DNA from: Rubidibacter lacunae KORDI 51-2
Lineage (GTDB): Bacteria > Cyanobacteriota > Cyanobacteriia > Cyanobacteriales > Rubidibacteraceae
Assembly: GCF_000473895.1 (NCBI RefSeq)
Contig: NZ_ASSJ01000079.1
Span: forward strand, 124,001-188,000
Reading direction: 5' to 3'
DNA length: 64,000 nt
Made by a program: the position numbers and the translations under genes. Below are positions 47,044 through 56,207 of the stretch, piece by piece; positions within the stretch are counted from its first letter, which is position 1, and every line of letters starts with the position of its first letter. The notes below the pieces were generated by a model. It had not been told where the DNA came from, made no database searches, and was given only the letters and a program-made list of their open reading frames with translations.

Positions 47044-48275
47044 CACTGACGCTGCTGTTCGTTACGCCTTATTTCCCATATCCGCCAGATAACGGAACAC
47101 GGGTGGATTTGTGGGGCCGCTTGCAGTTTTTCCAGCGCTGCGGCTGGCGGATCGTGCTGGCAATTTGCCAGACTGCAAACCTGGCCGAGTCACAGGCGGA
47201 CCTAAACCAGCCCCTACCGCTCCCACTTGGGCCGGTAAACTGTTTTTTCATCGAGCGGGCACCGCGCTGGTCGCCGCGCGAGCTTCCCGAGGCGATCGCT
47301 CGGCTGCAGGCACTGATCGATCGCGAGCGCCCCCAGGCAATCTGGTGCGAGTATGCCGATCTAGCCCGGCTGGCAGCTGGCCTGGACCGCCGCGGCGCGC
47401 ATTTATGGTTCCGCCCACACAACTTTGAAGCCGCTCACAAGCTCGACAAAAGCATCGCAACGCTGCGTCTTTCGCGGCGAAAAGGCGATCTCGATGCTGT
47501 TGGGTGGCCGGTGGCGATTGGGCGCGCACTCGTCAATGGGATCCAGACTATCCGGCTGGTGTATCCAGGCGAACGGTTGATGCATCGTATTGCCGATCGC
47601 TTGTTTTTTATCTCCGAGGGCGATCGCCGTGCCATGACGCAACTGTACGGGAATCGCGTACCAAACGATTGGGTGATTCCTTTTCTGGAACGCGCGCCGG
47701 TCCCCGTGAAGCCGGAAAAAGATGTTCTTGAGGTTGCATATCTCGGAGGTGTCTACACTAACAATGTCAACCGGGCTGGGGCACTGGACCTCATCGAGCG
47801 CGTCGCACCGGCTGTAGAGGCTGCTATGCCGGGGCGTTTCCGATTCAACTTGTTGGGGCGGTGCGCGCGCGAGCAACTGCCCGTTCCAAGCGCTCCCAAT
47901 GTGAACATTCACGACTTCGTTGAAGACTTGTCTGGCTTTCTCACCGGGGTCGACATCATGTGCGTTCCCGTAAGCTACGGATGGGGTTGCAAGCTGAAGG
48001 TGGTTGAGGCAATTGCCTCGGGGCTCCCGGTTGTGGCCGCACCGGAAGCGCTGCGAGGGTTCCCGCCCCATCCCGGCGTATTCTGGAGCTGTCGCACGCT
48101 AGCCGATTACGTTGCTGCGTTTCGGGCCCTGCTCGCCCCAGCCGAGCGCGAGCGCACCGCCCGACAAGGACGCGCCACTTACTTACAATGGCGCGAGCAA
48201 GGCGAAGCCGTGCTGTTGGCTGCCCTAGAAGAAGCGGCCGGCAATCGCAGTGCTGTTAAGGCTCAAGCACCTTAG
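47040..48275 (+). CDS. Glycosyltransferase, GT4-like
   Basis: 411 aa, start codon overlapping the preceding stop (ATGA). The N-terminus MTLTLLFVTPYFPYPPDNGTRV (the GxR-type pattern of N-acetylglucosaminyl/other transferases), the PHNFEAAHKLDK acceptor block, ISEGDRRAM and VDIMCVPVSYGWGCKLKVVEAIASGLPVVAAPEALRGF (an EX7E-like motif with KVVEA) support the family. Translationally coupled to the upstream GT4. The donor sugar is unknown. Confidence 0.85.
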   Translation: MTLTLLFVTPYFPYPPDNGTRVDLWGRLQFFQRCGWRIVLAICQTANLAESQADLNQPLPLPLGPVNCFFIERAPRWSPRELPEAIARLQALIDRERPQAIWCEYADLARLAAGLDRRGAHLWFRPHNFEAAHKLDKSIATLRLSRRKGDLDAVGWPVAIGRALVNGIQTIRLVYPGERLMHRIADRLFFISEGDRRAMTQLYGNRVPNDWVIPFLERAPVPVKPEKDVLEVAYLGGVYTNNVNRAGALDLIERVAPAVEAAMPGRFRFNLLGRCAREQLPVPSAPNVNIHDFVEDLSGFLTGVDIMCVPVSYGWGCKLKVVEAIASGLPVVAAPEALRGFPPHPGVFWSCRTLADYVAAFRALLAPAERERTARQGRATYLQWREQGEAVLLAALEEAAGNRSAVKAQAP

Positions 48276-48413
48276 TTTGAATGCACCGAACAGTCGAACT
48301 CGTGGTGGGCATCGAGAGCGATCTTCAGTAACCGAGTTTTTTTTTGCCCTGTTGGACCGATACAGACGGTCTCAGGTCGATTTGTTGCACGATTGCTGCA
48401 ATGGAAAGGGAAT
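48276..48413. other. Gap in the polysaccharide cluster
   Basis: 138 bases between the sixth and seventh genes of the cluster. A run of nine T (48339-48347) lies within it, so an internal terminator or an attenuation point is possible; no strong stem was seen just before the T-run. Confidence 0.35.
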
Positions 48414-49517
48414 ATGAAAATTAGCCTCGGGGTTAAGTTGCGACGCGGGCCGTGGGGAGGCGGCAATCAGTTTGCCCAGTCTCTAGCAAACTACCTAGAG
48501 CAGCGCGGCAATCAGGTAAGTTTCGACCTTAGTGCGCCCGACCTAGACTTGATCTTGCTAATGGATCCGCGCGATCGCGGGAACAGCGCGGCCTACCGGG
48601 ATGGCGACGTCGTTCGCTATCTGCGGCGCAATCCCGGCGCGCTCGTCATCCATCGCATCAACGAATGCGACGAGCGAAAAGGCACCAAAGGTGTCAATCA
48701 GCGCCTCGAACACGCCAATCTCAGTGCGGATTACACGGTGTTCGTTGCCAGCTGGTTGCGAGAGTTATATGCCAACCAAAATCGCATCAACCGCGAGAGC
48801 ATCGTTATTCTAAACGGCTCGGATCGGCAGATTTTCAACCCTGGCGGCTATCGTCGCTGGACCCATCGAGAACCCCTAGCGATCGTCACTCACCACTGGG
48901 GGGGGAACTGGATGAAAGGCTTCGATATCTACTCGCGCTTAGACGATTACGTCGGCAGTCAGCCCTTCAGCCACCCGATCGCCTTTACCTACATCGGCAA
49001 TCTACCCGACGGGTTCACCTTTCGTAACGCCAACTATCTCCCCCCGCGATCGGGTAGTGAACTGGCCGACAGCTTGCGCCAACATCACGTTTACGTCACT
49101 GGCTCGCAATTTGAGCCGGGCAGCAACCACCAAAATGAAGGTGCGAATTGTGGGTTGCCACTGCTGTATCGAAACAGCGGTTGCCTGCCGGAATATTGTG
49201 CGGGCTTCGGCATAGAATTTCAGACTACAGACTTCCCCGACCGCCTCCAAGAATTCATCGACACATACGACATCTGGGTCGAGCGCATGCCCGCTTATCC
49301 TCACACCTCAGCAGCTTGCTGTGCGCGGTATGTCGAATTGTTCGAAACCTTACTCGACCGCCGTGCGGAGCTCGTTCGCGATCGGAGCGCACGCCTGAGT
49401 GACTGGGAGCGGTTGGAATGGAAAACTCAACCGGTTCGTCAAGCTAACCGTGTCGCTCGAAAAGTGCGTCGGCTAAGCAGCCAGCTAGCCCGTCGGCTGC
49501 CGCGCCTGACGGACTAA
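48414..49517 (+). CDS. Glycosyltransferase-like protein
   Basis: 367 aa from the ATG at 48414. The start MKISLGVKLRRGPWGGGNQFAQSLANYLEQRGNQV has the Gly-rich first loop of a GT-B fold, then ALVIHRINECDERKGTKGVNQRL, DYTVFVASWLRELYA and IVTHHWGGNWMKGFDIYSRLD, and NEGANCGLPLLYRNSGCLPEYCAGFGIEF as the donor-site region. Classical EX7E is not evident. I think it is a divergent glycosyltransferase; the reaction is unknown. It lies 138 bases after the previous gene and may be cotranscribed or have its own promoter. The C-terminus is basic (RVARKVRRLSSQLARRLPR). Confidence 0.7.
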   Translation: MKISLGVKLRRGPWGGGNQFAQSLANYLEQRGNQVSFDLSAPDLDLILLMDPRDRGNSAAYRDGDVVRYLRRNPGALVIHRINECDERKGTKGVNQRLEHANLSADYTVFVASWLRELYANQNRINRESIVILNGSDRQIFNPGGYRRWTHREPLAIVTHHWGGNWMKGFDIYSRLDDYVGSQPFSHPIAFTYIGNLPDGFTFRNANYLPPRSGSELADSLRQHHVYVTGSQFEPGSNHQNEGANCGLPLLYRNSGCLPEYCAGFGIEFQTTDFPDRLQEFIDTYDIWVERMPAYPHTSAACCARYVELFETLLDRRAELVRDRSARLSDWERLEWKTQPVRQANRVARKVRRLSSQLARRLPRLTD

Positions 49518-49661
49518 GACGAAATAGAGAGACGGATAATCAACCCGGAAACAGCTTCAGCGACAGAGCTAAGACTCAGTCCCATTCGGGGTGATTTTAG
49601 TCAGATTAGGTCCTCGCAGCAGCTTTCGGACCGAATGCATGCCCGAAAGGCAATCAAGAAA

Positions 49662-49733
49662 TGGGTCGCCTGGGATTCGAACCCAGAACAAATCGGTTAA
49701 AAGCCGAGTACTCTGCCGTTGAGTTAGCGACCC
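49662..49733 (-). tRNA. tRNA-Lys (anticodon TTT)
   Basis: A 72-base cloverleaf on the minus strand. Acceptor GGGTCGC pairs with GCGACCC, discriminator A. The D arm is ACTC...GAGT, the anticodon stem CTCGG/CCGA(T) holds CTTTTAA with TTT anticodon, and the T arm is CTGGG-TTCGAAT-CCCAG. CCA is not encoded. It reads both lysine codons. Confidence 0.96.
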
Positions 49734-49878
49734 ACGTATGGTTAAGACTAACGCACACGGCTACTGAGTTTAGCATGCACTAATTGCCACCGACAACATT
49801 ACACTCGCTGGGTCCTGGGTAGAATCGCACAACTGTTACACTGCTTCACGAGAGCCCGCCTGTCCTGCCGGATCCGCC

Positions 49879-51840
49879 ATGAACCGTATTTCCATCCGCC
49901 TGCACCGCCGCTTGTTGTCCGGCTTGGCCCTTACTCTGGCTGCCTTCTGCTTCGCAATCGCGCCCACTCAAGCACAGAATTTTGCCAACAACGAACGCGC
50001 GCCCGTCGTCCTCGACGGGCGCGTCCTTTTTCGCGTCGGTGATGCCGGTCGCTTCAGTGCGGAGGAACGTGCGTACTTGATCGGTCGGGCTCTCCGCCAG
50101 GAGCTCCGCGACGACCTCGATAATCTCGAGGTCGATCTCGACGTGAGAACCAACGACCAGCTCGTTGTCATCCGCTCTGTGGATAGCGGCCTCAATCTCG
50201 TCACGGTCGCCGACGAAGACGTGCTTCCGGGCAACAGTCCCTTGCATCAGGCCAACACCTGGAAGAATACTATCGAGCAAGCAATTGCGAAAGCACGTAT
50301 GGAGCGATCGCCCTCCTACCGCCTGCGTGCCCTCCTCATGAGCGTCGGCGCGGTGGGGCTCGCACTGCTGCTGCACCTTGCATTCGGTTTCCTGCGGCAG
50401 CTCGTCCCGCGTGCCTTCGCCGGATGGTGCGAGCAACCCGAAACATTTCTTTATGAATGGGGGCAGCCAATTCAAGGTGCTCTGCGTGCTTTATTGACCG
50501 CGCTTCAGTTTTCAGCGTGGCTGACGGTTGTCTGGTGGGTCTGCGCTCGCCTGCCTAAACTCCGATCGGGACGCTACCGCTTGCTGCAGTGGATGACAGA
50601 CGACCTTATTCCGCTCGGAAGCAAACAGTATTCATTAGTGCAACTCTCGCTGCTGGTTCTGATGACCGTAGGGCTCTGGTTTGCCGTGGCGGCAGGAACG
50701 CGCGCACTCAGAACCTATGTCTTCAACCGCACGGGAACACCTCACGGCACTCAGGAAGTTCTGGCGCTGTTCCTGCGTTACGTATTGATGTTTCTGGGCG
50801 TTCTGCTTCTGCTTCAAGCCTGGGGTGTCGATATCGGCTCGCTAGCACTGCTGGCTAGCTTCTTCAGCGTTGGTGTCGGCTTCGGTCTGCAGAACATCAC
50901 CAACAATTTCATCAGCGGTTTAATCGTTACCCTCGAAAAACCCATTGAAGTCGGCAACTTCATACGCGTCGGCGAATGGGAAGGCATTGTTCAGCGCATT
51001 GCCGCGCGCCACACGGAAATCTGCACCCTCGATCGGGTTACGATTATTATTCCGAACTCGCGCTTCCTAGAGAGCGAGGTCATCAACTGGAGCCACGGAA
51101 GCCCGGTATCGCGCTTGCACATTTCTGTTGGAGTTGCCTACGGTTCCAATGTGAAGCGTGTCAAAGCTGCACTTCTCGATGCGGCCAAAAACCACCCTGA
51201 GGTACTGTTGCGCCCGCGCCCGCAGGTTTGGTTCCAAGAATTCGGCGACAGCTCGCTCAATTTCGAGCTGCTAGCCTGGACAGCCGATCCGAAAGAGCAG
51301 CCGCGCGTTAAAAGCGAACTCAACTATCGCATCGAAGCCAGCTTTCGGCGATACGGTGTCGAAGTGCCTTTTCCGCAACGCGACGTCCACGTCAAGTCCC
51401 CTCAAGTGGAGCGCCTGCTAGCAGCTTGGCTGCAACGCGGTCATGTCGACCTGCCGGAAGGAAACGGCGAGCTAAGCCTGTCATCCGATACCGATCGCGC
51501 CGGCGAACCCGATCCGTATCATTCAGCCCTGTCATCGGTGACGTCCGTGGTCCGGCAAGCCCCAGATATCGATCTCGAAAAGCTCGTGGATCGGATGCGG
51601 GCTCACGGTGGCGTGAAGATCGGCGATCGCCGCTATCGCCTAAATGTCTATCCTCGGTGCTTTGTCGGCTCGGAAGTGGTTGATTGGCTGGTACAAAACT
51701 GCAGTGTCACTCGCGTCGAGGCCGTTGAAATCGGTCAGATGTTACTCGACCGCGGGATCGTCCACCACGTTATGGACGAACACGGTTTCCGCGACGAATA
51801 TTTATTTTACCGATTCTACAGTGACGAGCAGCTGATGTAG
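49879..51840 (+). CDS. MscS-family mechanosensitive channel with a C-terminal DEP domain
   Basis: 653 aa. A signal-like N-terminus (SGLALTLAAFCFAIAPTQAQ, about residues 14-33) and a periplasmic domain precede several transmembrane helices (about 150-172, 208-222, 252-273, 296-345). The last one runs into the MscS pore-helix block LALLASFFSVGVGFGLQNITNNFISGLIVTLEKPIEVGNFIRVGEWEG (about residues 322-370) and the conserved beta domain RHTEICTLDRVTIIIPNSRFLESEVINWS. Residues about 560-650 (LEKLVDRMRAHGGVKIGDR, CFVGSEVVDWLVQNCSVTRVEAVEIGQMLLDRGIVHHV, FRDEYLFYRFYSDE) are a DEP domain, usually a membrane or protein-binding module of eukaryotic signalling. It would open under osmotic downshock; the DEP part may regulate or localise it. 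Confidence 0.93.
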   Translation: MNRISIRLHRRLLSGLALTLAAFCFAIAPTQAQNFANNERAPVVLDGRVLFRVGDAGRFSAEERAYLIGRALRQELRDDLDNLEVDLDVRTNDQLVVIRSVDSGLNLVTVADEDVLPGNSPLHQANTWKNTIEQAIAKARMERSPSYRLRALLMSVGAVGLALLLHLAFGFLRQLVPRAFAGWCEQPETFLYEWGQPIQGALRALLTALQFSAWLTVVWWVCARLPKLRSGRYRLLQWMTDDLIPLGSKQYSLVQLSLLVLMTVGLWFAVAAGTRALRTYVFNRTGTPHGTQEVLALFLRYVLMFLGVLLLLQAWGVDIGSLALLASFFSVGVGFGLQNITNNFISGLIVTLEKPIEVGNFIRVGEWEGIVQRIAARHTEICTLDRVTIIIPNSRFLESEVINWSHGSPVSRLHISVGVAYGSNVKRVKAALLDAAKNHPEVLLRPRPQVWFQEFGDSSLNFELLAWTADPKEQPRVKSELNYRIEASFRRYGVEVPFPQRDVHVKSPQVERLLAAWLQRGHVDLPEGNGELSLSSDTDRAGEPDPYHSALSSVTSVVRQAPDIDLEKLVDRMRAHGGVKIGDRRYRLNVYPRCFVGSEVVDWLVQNCSVTRVEAVEIGQMLLDRGIVHHVMDEHGFRDEYLFYRFYSDEQLM

Positions 51841-51930
51841 GTATCGCAACAACTTGCTCTGACTGGATCGCCCCCCGATCGATCTCGCGACGAGGTCTGA
51901 TGGGTGCAGTTGCAATATGGTAGGCGGTGC

Positions 51931-53205
51931 TCAAGCTCGCCGAGCATTTCCTTGTACGACCTGCTTGAAGGTGGTTAGACTATCAAGTCCGATAAAGCCG
52001 CGCCGATAACCCTTCTGGTTTGACATGCCTAAGAATACTGACTCGCCTTGAGGGGAGTGACGGTAGAAGCGCGGCGAAGAATTGATGTAAACGAGCGCGC
52101 TATCAACCCCGAGGGCGAATTGACGGCTCTCGCGATAGGACTCGGTAACGATGCAGTCAGCATGACCGCTACTATCCCTAGCAATCTGCTCGATCGCCGT
52201 CTCTATACTGTTTGCTACCCCGAATGCCACGATCTTGTTGAGGTAAGCAACTCCCCACTCGCTGTCGGTTGCCAACTGCAGGTGTTCGGGATACTCGGCA
52301 CAAAGTCGTGCATCACCGCGCAACTCAAAACCTCGGGTATCGAGAAAGTGAAAGATATTCTGCAGCGCAGTCGGTTTCACGTCAGTATGAACCAGTACCT
52401 TCTCGATCGCGTTGACGGGATCGGGTTCGCTTTCGTGGCTGTCTGCAATCGCGTAGCCAGCTAGCTCGCAGTCACCGCTGTAGGACAAATACAAGTAGCA
52501 ATTGCCCATTGCCGAACGCAAAATCGGGACCGAAGCGGACTGAGCAGTCTGCTGCACTAATGCCGGCCGGCCATAGGGAATGGCTAGATTTACATACTCG
52601 TGCTGTACTAAAAGCTCTTGGATCGATGACTCTTCGCACGGCAGCAGCTGTAAAGTGCGGGTAGGTAGCTTGGCTGCTGCCAGCGCCTGCTGCAACACCG
52701 ATGCGATCGCCGCGTTCGAATGGGTTGCTTCCGGACCGCCGCGGAATAAGAGCGCGTTGCCTGTTTTCAAGCAGAGTCCCGCTGCAATTGCAGCCAGTTC
52801 GGGAAACGCTTCGTACACGAGCGCGACCGTTCCCAGGGGGATTTGCTGGGCGTAGGTCTGCGATGGATCGAGCTGATAGGGCGCGTTAGTGACCTGTTGG
52901 AGCGGATCCGATAGCTTCTCCAAACGACGCAGAATTGTCACTGTCGTCTGCAAGCGCTCGGGCGTCAATTTCAACCATTCCTGAACGAGATCGGGCACTG
53001 CCATCTCGCGGCTCATTTCCAAGTCAAGCGTGTTGGCTTCGAGGATATCGTCGCGATTGTCCTCTAGAAAGAGGGCGATCGCACCGACGCCTCGGTTCCG
53101 GTCGCTTCCCTCGGCCGTTGCTAGAACCCGAGCTGCATCTCGTGCCTGCCGGACAGCTACGGACACAAAGCTGGGGGGTTGCCGAACTGCATCAGTTCCC
53201 ACCAT
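51931..53205 (-). CDS. proA: Glutamate-5-semialdehyde dehydrogenase
   Basis: 424 aa. ProA reduces gamma-glutamyl phosphate to the semialdehyde in proline synthesis. Blocks: QIPLGTVALVYEAFPELAAIAAGLCLKTGNALLFRGG, LPCEESSIQELL, the catalytic Cys region ILRSAMGNCYLYLSYSG (GNC), KPTALQNIFHFLDTRGFELRGDARLCAEYPE and the end FRRGFIGLDSLTTFK-like RRGFIGLDSLTTFK. Length is normal. A small divergent-side minus-strand ORF lies directly upstream (53215-53316). Proline is an osmolyte, which may fit with the betaine gene at the far right, but no operon is shown. Confidence 0.95.
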   Translation of the reverse strand: MVGTDAVRQPPSFVSVAVRQARDAARVLATAEGSDRNRGVGAIALFLEDNRDDILEANTLDLEMSREMAVPDLVQEWLKLTPERLQTTVTILRRLEKLSDPLQQVTNAPYQLDPSQTYAQQIPLGTVALVYEAFPELAAIAAGLCLKTGNALLFRGGPEATHSNAAIASVLQQALAAAKLPTRTLQLLPCEESSIQELLVQHEYVNLAIPYGRPALVQQTAQSASVPILRSAMGNCYLYLSYSGDCELAGYAIADSHESEPDPVNAIEKVLVHTDVKPTALQNIFHFLDTRGFELRGDARLCAEYPEHLQLATDSEWGVAYLNKIVAFGVANSIETAIEQIARDSSGHADCIVTESYRESRQFALGVDSALVYINSSPRFYRHSPQGESVFLGMSNQKGYRRGFIGLDSLTTFKQVVQGNARRA

Positions 53206-53214
53206 GCTCTACCG

Positions 53215-53316
53215 CTACCGACCTCGCCCCCAGTAACGTTCTAGCCCAGCAACTAGCAACGCCGCAGCCAGGCACGATACCCAGCCCAACAAGCGAACTT
53301 GGTTCAAGGAAATCAT
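53215..53316 (-). CDS. Possible 33-aa membrane peptide upstream of proA
   Basis: A frame of 33 codons, starting at the ATG at 53316 and ending TAG at 53215-53217, ten bases before the proA ATG on the same strand. It is mostly hydrophobic in the middle (LLGWVSCLAAALLVAGLE), ends in YWGRGR, and is basic at the end, like a single-helix membrane peptide. I see no strong Shine-Dalgarno. It could be translated and coupled to proA, or could be chance. Confidence 0.3.
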   Translation of the reverse strand: MISLNQVRLLGWVSCLAAALLVAGLERYWGRGR

Positions 53317-54047
53317 TAACTGCTGAGAATATCCAATTGATGCAGTCCATAGATTGCCGGAAATATCAAAAACTTCGGCCCGAAAGACTGTGCGGCCGCA
53401 ACTGGGACCGGCGAGCCATCATCCCGGCATCCTGGGTGCGTGACAGGTGCCAACCCTTACCAGACCATTATATAGAAGAGATATAGAGCGATTTGCGAGT
53501 AACTGAACTGCTCGATTACACAACCGCCGGCCTCAACCACAAAAATCTGTTTGCAACAACTGTAGCTAAACGCTTCTGTCAGCACGATTGGCTGGAGGCG
53601 AGCGTGACGGTCGCAGGGGCAAGGATACATTTAGAGTCAAGCACAAAGAATGGAGCCTTTGGTGGTTGCCCGAACGACTGCCTAGAACTTTTTGTCGCGA
53701 ATCTCTAGAGTGCAGAGACTTTGCCCTAGGAACATAAGTCTATAGCAACGATCGCGCTGCCGGATCCCTTTCAGCGAATTCTAGCATCCCTCACTGCGTG
53801 AAGTTCTATACGGTTCCAGCTCGGTCAAACCTCACGCCAGAGCGCTCCCGTTTCGGGATTGAGATTCTAGTGTCTGCCTGTTGCGCACTGAGGCTGTTCT
53901 GGTATTGCTTCGGACCTGCCACCCTGGCAATAAGAGAAATACCTGAAGACTTGCTCGTTGCTCGCAGCAAAATTTCGAGGGGATCCAAAAAAATGCGAAG
54001 CATTAGATGCTTTGAACTACCCCAAGGCATTAAAAATTAGTTTTAAA
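53317..54047. other. Gene-poor stretch between proA and tRNA-Gly
   Basis: About 730 bases. A 71-codon TTG-initiated frame (53493-53708) reads LDYTTAGLNHKNLFATTVAKRFC and similar but has no known family. No repeat or RNA is seen. It may hold a decayed gene. Confidence 0.4.
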
Positions 54048-54119
54048 AGCGGGTAACGCGATTCGAACGCGCGACATTCACCTTGGCAAGGTGACGCTCT
54101 ACCGCTGAGCTATACCCGC
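54048..54119 (-). tRNA. tRNA-Gly (anticodon GCC)
   Basis: A 72-base cloverleaf on the minus strand. Acceptor GCGGGTA pairs with TACCCGC; discriminator T. The D arm is GCTC...GAGC, the anticodon stem CACCT/AGGTG with loop TGCCA holding GCC, and the T arm is GCGCG-TTCGAAT-CGCGT (one G-U pair). CCA is not encoded. Confidence 0.95.
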
Positions 54120-54194
54120 ATCACGCTGTTTAACGCGTTTACTATCATGACAGAAGATCTATTATCCGTCAACTCACCTGCCAGCAGAGTAACT

Positions 54195-54344
54195 AGGGCA
54201 AACGCATACAGATTTCTTTGGCTGGACCGAATTAGGTTGCGGGGTTCTGGAGTGCTTGAACTGAGATCTCTGTTCTCAACAAGTCCAGCTCGAGGTTCGC
54301 ATATTGTGAAAATTGAGCTGAAATTCCAAGCATGCGTTTGCCCT
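54195..54344. mobile_element. MITE-like element, family 2, copy A (about 150 bp)
   Basis: Starts AGGGCAAACGCAT (54195-54207) and ends ATGCGTTTGCCCT (54332-54344), perfect 13-bp inverted repeats. Two diverged copies occur at 55861-56007 and 58896-59045, aligned over their whole length, sharing TGGAGTGCTTGAAxT..., CTGTTCTCAxxxAGTCxAGxTCGAG and GAxxTGAGxTTCCxAG segments. No open frame of a transposase is inside. Best read as an old non-autonomous element. No clear target duplication at its ends. The rest of 54120-54810 (between tRNA-Gly and the NHL gene) has no recognised gene. Confidence 0.7.
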
Positions 54345-54810
54345 GCAAGAATAGTCCGCGGAGCCTATCACGCTCGTCGAGGCAGAGACCCTGGGAGATA
54401 GTCTGTCGCCAGACCGACTGGGCTTGAAGTGTAAAAATTTGATGTAGCCTCTTGTTGTATTTCTTCCAGCTTGGCAGTACTACGGGTCTTACTTTTTGAT
54501 CGGTGCAGGTCATGCTGCAGGAAAGGAACGCCAACTCGAATGTCCCAATGTACTGGAATCTCAAACCGCAGTTTGACACTGAGTATCGGCTTCACGCTCG
54601 AAACCGACGTAACTAGTACTATGTGTCTGCACTCGTCCGGCGTTCTCTATTGCTCGCGATTTGTAACGAGTTGAGTAGGTCGGACCCCAAAACTCCAGAT
54701 AGCAACGTTTTATCTAGAAGACGCTAAACCATGGTCGCGTGTCAGTTGCCTCGGGAAAATTGAACGAGTGTGAGGGGGGTGCTCTCCTGCGCGAGAACAT
54801 TCCAAGAAGG

Positions 54811-55755
54811 TTACTGTGAGAACACGTAAACGGCAGGCTGTTTGATGGTATCAGTCACGTACACTCGGCCGTTGTCACTGACAGCAACACTGCTGGGGAA
54901 CCGGAGTCTTCTACCGCGAGGACCGAAGTCACCAAAACCGAACTTAAATTTACCGCGACTGTCAAACACCTGTACGTCCTTCCGCTGATTATCAAGCACG
55001 TACAGATTGTTGTCGCGGTCGATTGCGATGCTGGCTGGGAACCGAAACTGCCCGTCTTCAAAGCCAGAAGATCCAAAACCAAACTGAAATGTGCCGTTGC
55101 TGTCGAATCGCTGGACGTTTCTCCTGGTACTGTCGAGCACATACACATTATCGTTGCTGTCGACAACTACACCTACAGGGAACTGAAACTGACCGTTACC
55201 CGAACCGCGCGAGCCGAATTCGAACAGATACTCCCCCTGCCTGTCGAATACCAACACGTAGTCCCTGCCTGCATCTGAGATATACAGCTTGCCCAGGCTG
55301 TTAATGGCAATTCCTACTGGAGCGATGAACTGCCCGGGCTTCAGACCGCGGGATCCAAAACTAAATCGAAACGTGCCGGAACTATCGAATACCTGGACGT
55401 TGCGTCTAAAAACGTCGAGTACGTAAAGATTGCCATCACCGTCAATTGCGATCGCGGACGGGGATATAAACTGAGCGTCACCGCTGCCGCGCGAGCCAAA
55501 GCCAAACAAAAATGTGCCACTGCTATCGAATACCTGTACGTCATCCCTACCGCCGTCCACTACGTATAAGTTGCCGCTACTATCTGCAGCAATTGCACGC
55601 GGTTCGGTGAACTGACCGTCACCCGAGCCGCGCGAGCCAAAGGAGAAAGAAACTGCAAGTTCGGCGGCAAATAACGAGGAAAGGCCCAGGAATAATGCAG
55701 CAAAGCCCCCAGCCGAACTCAAAATCCAGCGACTGAAACGAGGAGGAATTTTCAT
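54811..55755 (-). CDS. Secreted NHL-repeat beta-propeller protein
   Basis: 314 aa. The N-terminus (SRWILSSAGGFAALFLGLSSLFAAEL) is a signal peptide. Six repeats of about 47 residues follow, each of the pattern F.FGSRGSGDGQF..P..IA.D..GNLYV.D..R..VQVFDS.GTF. This suggests a six-bladed NHL propeller filling the mature protein. NHL proteins bind other proteins, glycans or RNA and can be enzymes; here only a binding role in the cell envelope is inferred. The last blade is shortened (FGDFGPRGRRLRFPSSVAV). Flanked by family-2 MITE copies on both sides, and the repeat period could aid recombination. Confidence 0.88.
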   Translation of the reverse strand: MKIPPRFSRWILSSAGGFAALFLGLSSLFAAELAVSFSFGSRGSGDGQFTEPRAIAADSSGNLYVVDGGRDDVQVFDSSGTFLFGFGSRGSGDAQFISPSAIAIDGDGNLYVLDVFRRNVQVFDSSGTFRFSFGSRGLKPGQFIAPVGIAINSLGKLYISDAGRDYVLVFDRQGEYLFEFGSRGSGNGQFQFPVGVVVDSNDNVYVLDSTRRNVQRFDSNGTFQFGFGSSGFEDGQFRFPASIAIDRDNNLYVLDNQRKDVQVFDSRGKFKFGFGDFGPRGRRLRFPSSVAVSDNGRVYVTDTIKQPAVYVFSQ

Positions 55756-56207
55756 CGAATGAGTTACCGCAACAGCTGAAACAAGCGGTTATAAAGCCAA
55801 CACCCAAGATATTATTCTACGATTTACAGCATTTTTGCAAGCTTTGCGGCGATACGGGTAGGCAAGCGCATACAGATGTATGGACTATGTCCGATTTGGG
55901 GTTTCAGCGAACAGGGGTGCTTGAAGTTAGCTCTTTGTTCTCATCCAGTCCAGATCGAGCCCAGCTCATTGTGAAAATCGAGCTGAGTTTCCAAGTATGC
56001 GTCTGCCCCAGGCGATATGGGGATTTACCTAAAAGAGGCATAACGTTTCCTAAAAGAACGCCCGAGACGTTGCCACCGATTGCGTCAAGCCGGAGCACCA
56101 CCTTTATTCACCGACTGCCTTGCGCTGGCAGGGCTAATACTGCTAAAAGTTTGAGTCATTGGGGTCGTGCGATTGCCGATACCCTTTCGCCAGCAGCCCG
56201 AATCACG
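55756..56207. other. Spacer holding MITE family 2 copy B
   Basis: About 450 bases between the NHL gene and nrdR. It contains the diverged family-2 repeat at 55861-56007. Outside the repeat I see no gene; the open plus-strand frame at 55887-56270 is not credible. Confidence 0.5.
55861..56007. mobile_element. MITE-like element, family 2, copy B
   Basis: About 147 bp, starting GGCAAGCGCATACAG and ending GTATGCGTCTGCC, imperfect inverted ends. It aligns with copies A and C over its length, though many bases differ. No coding capacity. Degenerate, so older than the family-1 copies. Confidence 0.65.

Noticed and set aside
53493-53708. A 71-codon TTG-initiated frame after proA
   Set aside because: No family, no ribosome site of note, and the peptide has mixed composition; kept only as part of the gap description.
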